Assembly: GCA_023853785.1 (NCBI GenBank)
Contig: JAJIRX010000488.1
Coordinates: forward strand, 124,001-188,000
Direction: 5' to 3'
Source of the DNA: Psilocybe azurescens
Lineage: Eukaryota; Basidiomycota; Agaricomycetes; Agaricales; Agrocybaceae
Length of the DNA: 64,000 nt
The position numbers were made by a program, and so were the translations under genes. Shown in pieces: positions 55,615-64,000 of this stretch (the stretch's first letter is position 1; every line of letters begins with the position of its first letter). Below the pieces are notes generated by a model. That model did not search any database. It was given only the letters and a program-made list of their open reading frames with translations, and was not told the DNA's origin.

Positions 55615-56792
55615 ATGTCAAGTCAGAAGGCACTACGCACACTGAACTTGACCATCGTCGCCGCCCTAGCCATATCTTCTACCTCTGCCTACGGATTGAC
55701 AAAAAATCCTCTTGGTCCATCACAGATATCGGCCTTCGTGCCGTTTGGAGACAGCTACACCGACACATTTTCTCCGTCAAATGGAGGCACTGCTTGGCCG
55801 GTTTATGCAGTCGGGATACGCCGGCGAAAAACAGCACTGTTTCCGTTTGCACGTTCAGGAGCGACATGCTCGAATAACATCACGTCGAGACCATTTCCTA
55901 GTGTTTTCGAGAGCCAGCTGCCTTTATGGGAACAAGAGAAAGCGAATGGAACTCTGGGGTATTTGGGAAAAGCAGGCGAGAGAAAGGGGCAAGATGATGC
56001 TTTGTATTTCTTGTGGATAGGGACGAACGATGTCGGTGATAATGGGCTGCTGACAGGTCATGGAGCCCTGGAGTGAGTTTGGTGGATGTCACTGCGTGTG
56101 CCGTGGATTGGGTTAAGGTGATGTATGCCAATGGGGGCAGGAATTTCATGTTCGCCAATGTGCGTTTTACATGTTCCTAAAGAGATGTTCAAAGCTAAGT
56201 GTTATTGTCCTTCTTGAATAGATGATTCCATTGCAACGTACCCCACTATATTCGGCCAATTCCTACTTAAACCATTACTGGACTGCGCAGAGAAATACAA
56301 CGGAATGGAACATCATGATGACTGAGCTTGTGCTTTCTGGTAACGAGTTGATGAGATTGATGCTGCAAGGCCTGCTTCCCGGTCTGGATGGTGCACATCT
56401 CGGTATGTGGTTCTCTGATACGTATGGGACGACATTGAGAAGCGCAATAGGCATTTTGGACACTCATGGCTTGTTCAACGACATGCTGGACCGGCCTGCA
56501 CTTTATCTGAATGGAACAGCACCACTAAATACCACAGGAGCCGTGAAGTCGTGCATATATCAGCTGAACGAGCCAACTTCAGACACAGGGGATTGTACGA
56601 TTGCCCAGGGTGGCGATAGGGACAGCTTTGTTTGGTGAGTGTCAAAATATCGTAGAGCTTGCAACATTTGTTTTAATTCGTCGTAGGTTCGACGAGTTGC
56701 ATCCAAGCGAGCAATCGGGTCGCGTAGTAGCAAGAGAGGTTGCGAAGGCTATAAGGGGCCAGGAAAGTCCTTGGATGAGTTGGCTGATTTAA
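55615..56792 (+). CDS. Secreted GDSL esterase/lipase (CE16-like)
   Basis: An SGNH hydrolase, probably an acetylesterase acting on hemicellulose fragments. A signal peptide (LNLTIVAALAISSTSAYG) is followed by block I FVPFGDSYTDTF (nucleophile Ser), block II with Gly in RSGATCSNN, block III WIGTNDVGDN, and block V FDELHPSEQSGRVVA with the Asp-x-x-His pair after the last intron. Intron borders GTGCGT...AATAG (before MIPLQRTPLY) and GTGAGT...CGTAG fit. One base is missing from the C3 run at 56066-56068; restoring it joins TGHGA to PGVSLVDVTACAVDW. Without this the protein would stop just after the GTND block. Length of about 355 residues fits CE16-type enzymes. Confidence 0.84.
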
Positions 56793-57381
56793 ATATATAC
56801 GCTGCTTCATAGTATTTCGGACAGTGCTAGTGACCGTGTAATCGGCTGCCAAAGTCAGTACCGTAGGACCTAATCAGTAAGAAAAATAAATCAGTCCGCA
56901 GATTTTTCCTTTTTACGAGACTTTACCTATTGGCCTTGCTAACTCGAAGTGAACGAAACTCTAGCTATCTGTTAGGAATGTTAAGATATAGGATTTATAC
57001 GATAAAGCGTATATCAATCTACATACCACTTGTGCTTCAGTCACTGCTACATGATAGAGCCTTTTTCCAACTAGTGACATACATTCTTGAGCTCTGTCGA
57101 TCTTTGAATGCGGGCCAAGTCATACATCGCGTTTGTTAAAGATCATTTTCTTGCCTTAGATGATGGCGTGGACGAAAGAGGGATGGACAGTGATGGACAG
57201 CCACTGGTCCACGACCGCGCACCGGAGTTTGCCACGCGACCACGCCGACCAGCCTGCTTCACCCTTACCGTCACTTGATTACGACCAACGAGCTCACTGA
57301 GCCCATCGATCTCTCTATAACCAATCGTCGGACAAGAAGGGAGGCGCCATTCGATACAAGGGAGAACAATAGATATCTACG
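56793..57381. other. intergenic, VHS gene promoter
   Basis: No gene recognised. Confidence 0.4.
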
Positions 57382-59287
57382 ATGTTGCAAAGCCCGACGG
57401 GACCCTCGAGTTGGATGAGGGTGTCTCCTCTCGAGGTGCTCATCACTCGTGCATGCGAACCATCGTTGCACGAACCAAACTATGCGCTGCATCTGGAGGT
57501 TGCAGAGTATATTAATCAGAAAAAGGCTAACAAGTACGTCCTTTGTTCCCTGAGATAGCATACATGCGCTTTACTGATTATATGTTCGCCTCCCGATATT
57601 GCGTTGTTTCTGAAACCAGCCCACGAGAGGCAGCGATGATGCTTGCTCGTCTGGCAAATCACCGGAACCCTCATATTGCTATACTAGCGCTAGCTCTGCT
57701 CGACACCCTCGTGCAATCCTGCGGATATCCTTTCCACCTTCAAATATCCACCAAGGAATTCTTGAATGAGCTCGTTCGCCGCTTCCCAGAACGCCCGCCA
57801 CCTTTCCCCGGTCCGGTCATGTCGAGGATTCTAGAGCTGATTAATGGATGGAAAGAGGGTATATGCTCTGAGAGTCGTTGGAAGGAAGACTTGGGCAACA
57901 TTAGGGATATGCACAGGCTCTTGACGTTCAAGGGTTACAGGTTCAGAGATGCCCAACGAAGTTCAACTGCTGCCACCAACGCTGCTGCAGTAAGTGCTAT
58001 CTTTTCTTATTCAATCATCTCCTGACCGCATTACAGAATCTCAAAACTGCTGAAGAACTGGAGGAGGAAGATCGTGCTGCTCAGTCCGCTAAGCTGCAAG
58101 AGCTCATACGACGTGGCACTCCTCGCGATCTGGCGGCTGCTCAAGAATTAATGAAATCACTCGCAGGTGCCAACCCCGATGCCAAGCCAGATTATCGCTC
58201 GCAGGCCCTAACAGAGCTGAATAAGCTCGAACAGAAAGTCATTTTGCTGAATGAGATGCTCGACAATGTTGATGCTGAGAGAGGGGAGCGATTTGCTACT
58301 GGCGATGCATACGATGTCAGTTTCCCTCTTTTCGATAGTTTGTTTTGGCTAATTGGTCATACAGCAAGTATCGTCGATACTTATCACAGCCAGGCCGAAG
58401 CTACAAAAATGGATATCGGACGCAGAAACCGATGATCCTGAATCGCTTGGTATGTGTATCAGAATCGATAGGCCATCTTTTTCTTATGGGTTTGTTCAGA
58501 CACCTTCCTCCAAATAAACGACCAAATCAATACCGTTCTGTCTCGTTACGAGGCTTTCAAGAAGGGCGACTACACCTTTGCATCCAACCCTATACCCCAG
58601 GAACTAAATAACGGCGGAACAAGTTCAAATGCAGGACTGTCGTTGATCGACTTTGATGACAGTGCATCGTCAACGGCTAATGAACCGGCATCAAATGATC
58701 TCTCTGGGCTCTTCTCGTCGCCGCCTATTCAGCCCCAGCCCCAGCAGCAACAACAACAGTTATTCGGGGGCGGATTAATCGGTCTGCAACAGCAGCAGCA
58801 ACAACCATTCCAGACGCATTCGCCTACACCTCTTTTCCACAACGGAGCAGGATTTACAAGGCCAACGTCCATGTCGCCTCCTCAGGCGCAGTCAGCGACT
58901 CCCCCAGCATCGATTGTTCTACCTGGAACGCCCCAGCCTGCACCCTCGCAATTACATATGCAATCCCAATTGCCTAACTACTTCAACAACGTAGGAAATA
59001 CTGGGAAAGCGCCAATGAACTCCGGCATGGGTATGGTTCCAGGTATGGCGATGGGTGGAATGGGGCCGAGTGGCACGGGGAGTCAGCAGCCACCATTTGC
59101 TGCTATGGGGCACCCGCAACCGTATGGTGGTAACCCTCAGCAGCAGCAGACAGGTTTCTATCCTCAGCAGCCAATGCAGCCGACTCAACCTTCGAATACC
59201 GCGCCAGTGTCAACCTCTGGTCCTTCCCCGCCTGCAGCTGGACAGCAGGGCAAAGATCCATTCGCCGATCTAGCTGGACTGTTCTGA
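57382..59287 (+). CDS. VHS-GAT domain protein (GGA/TOM1-like trafficking adaptor)
   Basis: VHS and GAT domains bind sorting signals, Arf or ubiquitin at the trans-Golgi network and endosomes. The VHS domain runs from SPLEVLITRACEPSLHEPNY and AEYINQKKANKPREAAM to HLQISTKEFLNELVRRF and MHRLLTFKGYRF (residues about 12-165). The GAT part has LQELIRRGTPRDLAAAQELM, then joins over introns to ILITARPKLQKWISDAE and FLQINDQINTVLSRYEAFKK. The tail is low-complexity, with two Gln runs, rich in Pro, Gly and Met, ending DPFADLAGLF, a DPF-type motif that may bind clathrin adaptors. No gamma-ear (GAE) domain follows, so this is not a standard GGA. All exons join in frame when the CAAGTA acceptor (58363) is used. 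Confidence 0.85.
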
Positions 59288-59451
59288 TGTTTTGATATTA
59301 CTTTCTTATTGGTGAAGGATGTGAAAGGATTTGGATAGTAGGTGGAACGACGTGGTTATATGTAAGAATGAAACTCGGAATCTTGTTCTTGTCATTTTCT
59401 TTCACTTCTACTGTTATTGTCGTTATCTAAGCAGATCGCAAAGGTACCTGT

Positions 59452-61710
59452 TCAATTCTGTGTTTGTTCTCTGTTCTGAAGAGGGTTGCACGACATCTCG
59501 AGACCATGCTTCTTCAAAAAGACATGAAGCTCGTTCCTGCTAACACCATCATCGCCCCAGGTCTTCGCAAACTTTGCCTGTATCGCTTGTGCGTTCTTTC
59601 GTATCTCCTCTCCTTTCGGCCCTCGGCACGCATCGATGACTTCGCGAATCTCGATGCCCACAGCATCGCGTGTTCCTTGAGTCTTCCTCCCGTTCCTCAG
59701 CATTGGTCTCATACCATGATCCCCTGTCCTTACTTCGATTAGCTCGAGCGCGACTTTGAGCCCTTCGCTCATGTGCGCAGCAGCTATAGGTTGGTCGGCC
59801 TCAAAAGGCCAGCATATCCTGTGCATCGTGATCAGTTCTCAAAGTTTACCTTGGAGTAGACGACTTTACATTGGGACCCCACTTCCGAGAGTCTCCAGGA
59901 CACTGTTTTGCCCGCCATGTGTCATAAACCAACCAGTAGCCTGTAGAATAGTTTGTGAGTTAGATCAGACTCCACGTCGTTATAATCAATTAAGGAGCGT
60001 ACTGGGTGACTGAGAATGTATTGCTGAGGGACCCATTTGTAGATCAACCCAATGCCGGTTGCGTTGACCTTCTGTACAAGATCTTCCGAGATTTTGGCAA
60101 AGGGTGACGCGTGGGTGATAATCTGAGGGCGATACCCGTTAGGCGATATCTTATGTAAATCGACAAGGCTGTGGCTCACGAAGGGAAATTCCTTTTCAAC
60201 CAAGGCTTCAATAACTTCATCAATATAGTCCTGAGCTGTGGGCCAGAAAATCGTGCCGAACGAGATCTAAGCGCTCGGTTTGAGGCCGTTCATACTTGAG
60301 TAAACATCGAAGGACGAAGCTATTTATAGAACAGTAAACTCACCAGGACGACTGATTTGTCCCCATATTTTGCTTGTGCTTTCTCAAGAAATTCTTTTGC
60401 CTTCGCATAATCAGACACTTCATCTGCCTTTTTGGTGGACAATAATGGCCCAATGACATGGACCTCTTTCTTCTGTTCAGCAAACCAGGATTTAAAGGCG
60501 TCTATGGACACTTCGTCGAAGGCATATGCAGAGGTTGAAAAAACTGCATCACACTCCTTCAGGCCTCTGAATAAAACAATATAATGATGGATTCAGATTC
60601 AAACTCAAGAGCTCAACGTGGGATCAGGACTAACGCGTCAGCCGCTATCACGATTTCGACCCACTGAGGGGCATTGAAGGGAAGCTATTAGAGACAAACA
60701 CATGGCCCGTTGACCTTATAAACATGCAGTTGAAACAGTCACAATTCTCATACCGTCTGGGGAAAGAATTCCCAATCGTACAGGGCAGGAGCTCCTGGCA
60801 CCCTGATTACTGCGCCTTCTGTACGTCTATACACCTAAAAGTCCGAAATCAGCTGGTGCTAATAGTGATGATAAAAATGAAGAGGATCACGCTATCGCCT
60901 ATTTCCTCAGCCGTGAGTCCTGTACGCGCCATCTCTGCTTCAACTCGAGAAGGAAAATCCACATCTGAGCCTCCTAATCTGGCAGGACCGAAGAGATGGA
61001 TGATATGTGCGATATGACCTGTTACCCATGCAACGATAGGCACGGAAGTACCAGAGACAGCACGCGTTGCTAGCATCTGCTGATGGGCAAAGAACTAGAA
61101 AAAGGATCCCGCAATATTATTATCGGGATCAAAGTAAGCATACACTACAAGACAATGGGAGAATAGAGGTTCCGTAGACTCACATCGAGAATGACAACAT
61201 TAGGGCGGGACACGGCGTTAAAAATCCGTCCTGTCATCGCACAGGTTATAGGGTTAGCTTCCCATAGATTCTGGTAGGCCGGTCCGTAAGTCAGAATAAG
61301 AGGATCGAGGAGGCTGAAAAGGTCTGGCAAGTCTGATTTGAATGTACTTAAAATTCTAATAAGATGCTTGTAAGTTGAAGGCTTATCCGATATCACGGTC
61401 GACGTCTCTGCATGCCGACGGCATACCTAAGGCGTCTGCGAATATCATCATCCTCGTTGCCGTGGAGCTCAGCTGATACTTCAGCTTCAGCTTTGGTCAG
61501 AAGGTTTGGGGCGAGCAAGAGAGTCACAACTGTATTTCTGTTCTCCTGCACTAGACGTGCTGCCAGTATGCAGAAAGGTTTAGCATGGCCTATAGGTTAG
61601 AGCAAAAGTCAATGATTGGCTTATCCAAGCTAAGTATCAAGTTACCCACCCCACGCAGGAATACAAGAAAAGAGGAAGTGAGGGCCTGTGCTGTGGGTGC
61701 TGATTGACAT
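59452..61710 (-). CDS. UDP-glycosyltransferase (GT1), UGT-2
   Basis: Paralogue of UGT-1 with the same first-intron position: MSISTHSTGPHFLFSCIPAWG joined to HAKPFCILAARLVQENRN. Further segments: FKSDLPDLFSLLDPLIL, ATRAVSGTSVPIVAWVTGH, AFKSWFAEQKKEVHVIGPLL, ISFGTIFWP, LIYKWVPQQYILSHP, GWFMTHGGQNSVLETLGSGV (PSPG-like box with HGGQN) and ICWPFEADQPIAAAHM. The C-terminus, VFLKKHGLEMSCNPLQNR, is slightly longer than in UGT-1. No frame breaks were found and the corresponding intron uses a GTGAGT donor. It converges on the VHS gene with about 164 bp between stops. The acceptor substrate is unknown. Confidence 0.87.
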
Positions 61711-62421
61711 TCTAAAGTGACGAGAAAGTTCAAGGCGGGTCAAACGTAATCAAAAGATACATATCACAAATGGTGGCCTGGTTTATAGTGTTGGGGATTA
61801 CTGCTTCCAGTGACCCTACTTATAATCAGCGCATGGGGCACCGTTTTTGTAATGCAAAATGTTGTTTCTATTGACCTCCAGAGCTTTGTTGGTCCGTTTC
61901 TGATAAGCATAAGGACCAGTATCGTTACCATAAACAGTAATTCTCTGGTATATTTTTTCGTTTGGAGTGGCAAAAACTTATTCTGGTTTTCGTGGAAACT
62001 TTGAAGGGTTGAGTGAGCAACTGTAAAATACGTCAACGAAAGTAATATCCGATTCAGGTGGGCTTGGCGACGGCCGCTTTGCCGACAGTAGCAATGATTT
62101 AAACCGGAAAGTGGTTTGTGTGACCATATTTCCAGGAGTTTTTAAAAAAATAGAAAACGTTGTTGTATGACTAGTGACTGTGGCAGGCACCTTCGCCTAA
62201 ATTTGCTAAGAGTAGCCAAGACGAGACCTCCTTCAGTAAGCTCATAGATTATAAACCCCAATCAATTGTGAAAAGAAACATATTCGAACAAGAAAAAGCA
62301 AAATATAACGACAGATTCCCATATTTGCCCCAAGTTATAACCCCAAGAAAAAAATAAACCGAAAGGTCTGGTAAAGGAAACAAGATGTGTAAATCCTACA
62401 GAATATGAGATCACTCGCCTT
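61711..62421. other. intergenic, UGT-2 promoter to F-box-like 3' end
   Basis: No gene recognised. Confidence 0.4.
61781..61788 (-). promoter_or_regulatory. TATA box of UGT-2
   Basis: TATAAACC on the minus strand about 71-78 bp before the ATG at 61710. Confidence 0.4.
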
Positions 62422-64000
62422 CTAGGTTAAATATTCCTGCAACGGAACGGGTTTCCAGACTTCCGGAAACGGGTACCAGTTTGGTCCCACCTCGTGTAGA
62501 TTGACCGTCCCATCTTCAAGACGCTCGATATCGAAATCGAGCCACCGATCTTCGTACCGATGGCTGCCCATCCGCATGCGGTACTCGAAGCCAATTTGGA
62601 GAAGCGTTTGAACTCGGGAGGCAAGATACTTTGCGCAATCGAAGCGGTCTTGACGTTGATGGAGCACTTCTGTGTCGGGGTCGACTTCAGCATCATGTTG
62701 CCAGAAGATCATCCCGACGCGAAGTCGTTTTATATGTTTAAACTTCTGCAGTGCGTCGCCAATTAGGTCCTATACGTGCAAGCAAAGTTACATACATAAC
62801 CTGAGAATTTTTGGTAACCACTCACCCATTCAATTGGGGTGTATTGATATCCGTCCGGGGCACCATCTCGATAACCGCATATCTCTACCTCGAGATTCTC
62901 CAGCAAAGGGCAAATTGTTCCCACCTTGGCGATAAGTGAAGGTTTTATTATGCACTCAACCATAATCCTAAGAACCTTCAGATGCTTCCCACCGTCGGTG
63001 GCGGCCAAATCTTCCAATAAAGCACGTATCTGGACTTCGCTTCGGGCAATCGGTACCCTCGGGTGATTGATAACGGCAATGAGTGCGAGGCCTTCCAAGG
63101 ATGTGAAGTACTTGAACGCCGACTCCAGGTTGCACACGTTTGATGCTGCAAAGTATTTTATCTGTTGGAAAACGGTAGGCTCGGAAACATGCTGAACAGA
63201 ACGAGCAGCCTGGTCGGCATCTCGTCCGGGCTCGACAATCCTAAAGTAAGGCCTTTCATTACTATGCACGTTCCGGTATGCGCTTGGGAGGGCTTTGTGG
63301 AACAGAACTCGCAAGTCCCAAAGTTTAGGCATCCGCCCGACAACGTCCGCTAGGTTCGTCGAGTCCGGTATGGCTTCGGGGCCTGTGAGGACCAGGGTCT
63401 CCAGATTCGGCCACCATGTGCCATTGAAATCGTGGAGCGAGCAATAACTCCCTGACATTTGGATATATTTCAACGACTCTGGCCTTGCGAAACAAAACAG
63501 GTTCACGAGCGCCCATCCAGGCATAATCCGAGGGAAGTACCCGCCGTTGCTGGTATCAGTCGAATGCTTTTTCCGGTACGAGCGAGTATAGTAGACGATG
63601 TCGTGGTATTTCTTGTCGAAAGGACCTTCGCCAACTCTGTTTGTCTCACCGACGGGAACAAAAGACAGGCTGTCAAGATTGAATGAGGAGGCCAAGGTAG
63701 TAGGGGAAAGGCCGGCTTTGACTGGGGTGTCAGAGACTCTCATATCCTTGATAGTGGGACAAGCAACCATGGCAAGCAAGAGTGATTTGGGAGGATAGAA
63801 GGGACAAGTCATTTGAAATGTGTGGAGCCTAGACATACTCGGGAGTGCCTTCTCGAGTTTGTCCAAGTGCTTGGGTACATATCCTTCGAACTGATGCATG
63901 GTCCCCCAAGCTGGAGGAGATAAATCGGGCCAATAATCAGGCCAATCGAGGGTGAACGTTCTGTGGATATATGATCAGTGATTAGACCTAACTGGAGCGA
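62422..64000 (-). CDS. F-box/LRR-like protein, 5' end off the window
   Basis: Basidiomycete genomes carry large families of F-box/LRR-like proteins with this layout. The main exon (62826-63960) shows irregular leucine-rich spacing: LHTFQMTCPFYPPKSLLLAM, MRVSDTPVKAGLSPTTL, WPNLETLVLTGPEAIPD, MPKLWDLRVLFHKALP, LEGLALIAVINHPRVP, LKVLRIMVECIIKPSL and LLENLEVEICGY. A final exon (62422-62771) follows a 54-bp intron. It ends VWKPVPLQEYLT. The frame remains open into DWPDYWPDLSPPAWGTM and reaches an intron acceptor at 63960-63961, so at least one more 5' exon, where any F-box would be, lies outside. No substrate can be inferred. Confidence 0.65.

Noticed and set aside
58345..58440. Frameshift in the VHS gene after TKMDIGRRNR
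   Set aside because: Using the CATACAG acceptor gives ILITARPKLQKWISDAE in frame, matching the GAT domain. The other frame is a shadow.

Overview
The window looks like nuclear DNA of a filamentous basidiomycete, probably an Agaricomycete. Most genes are split by many introns of about 45-60 bp with GT(A/G)NG...YAG borders. The gene content fits a plant-litter or wood-decay mushroom: two OrdA-like P450s, an aryl-alcohol-oxidase-like GMC flavoenzyme, a CE15 glucuronoyl esterase with a CBM1, a GDSL esterase, two UGTs, and ABCC, OPT and ArsB-type transporters. The species cannot be named from sequence alone.

Layout. 1-464: 5' end of a UTP22/NOL6 gene (-). 0.8-9.0 kb: two paralogous P450 genes in tandem (-), separated by an almost perfect inverted repeat with arms of about 615 bp (4597-6115). 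10.2-11.5 kb: a protein with the N-terminal module of GTPBP1/2 but no GTPase domain (-). 12.5-17.4 kb: an OPT oligopeptide transporter (-). 17.4-22.6 kb: gene-poor, with a small poly(A)-tailed retroposed insertion flanked by an 18-bp target duplication. 22.7-24.6 kb: ArsB/CitT-type ion transporter (-). 25.4-26.8 kb: CE15-CBM1 with a stop codon and a frameshift (-). 27.8-34.3 kb: ABCC (MRP-type) full transporter (-). 34.9-37.7 kb: a degenerate TIR element of hAT type holding a broken gene. 38.8-41.1 kb: GMC oxidoreductase (+), convergent with UGT-1 (41.2-43.3 kb, -). 43.6-43.8 kb: a second poly(A)-tailed insertion. 44.3-45.4 kb: PNPOx-like flavoprotein with a C-terminal membrane anchor (-). 49.4-50.9 kb: C2H2 zinc-finger protein (-). 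52.6-53.5 kb: isoprenylcysteine carboxyl methyltransferase-like protein (-). 55.6-56.8 kb: GDSL esterase (+). 57.4-59.3 kb: VHS-GAT trafficking protein (+), convergent with UGT-2 (59.5-61.7 kb, -). 62.4-64.0 kb: F-box/LRR-like protein running off the right edge (-).

A pattern cuts across the whole window. Ten otherwise well-conserved genes each need one or more single-base corrections, nearly all in homopolymer runs, to read through. Fourteen such sites are listed below. This is more like uncorrected long-read consensus error than fourteen independent gene deaths, so apparent frameshifts should not be read as biology until re-sequenced. The CE15 stop codon is different, being a substitution-type change in the same frame on both sides.

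Functionally the P450s, UGTs, ABCC pump and OPT/ArsB transporters suggest xenobiotic or secondary-metabolite oxidation, conjugation and export. The CE15, GMC and GDSL enzymes suggest secreted lignocellulose attack. They are neighbours, but the sequence does not prove one pathway.
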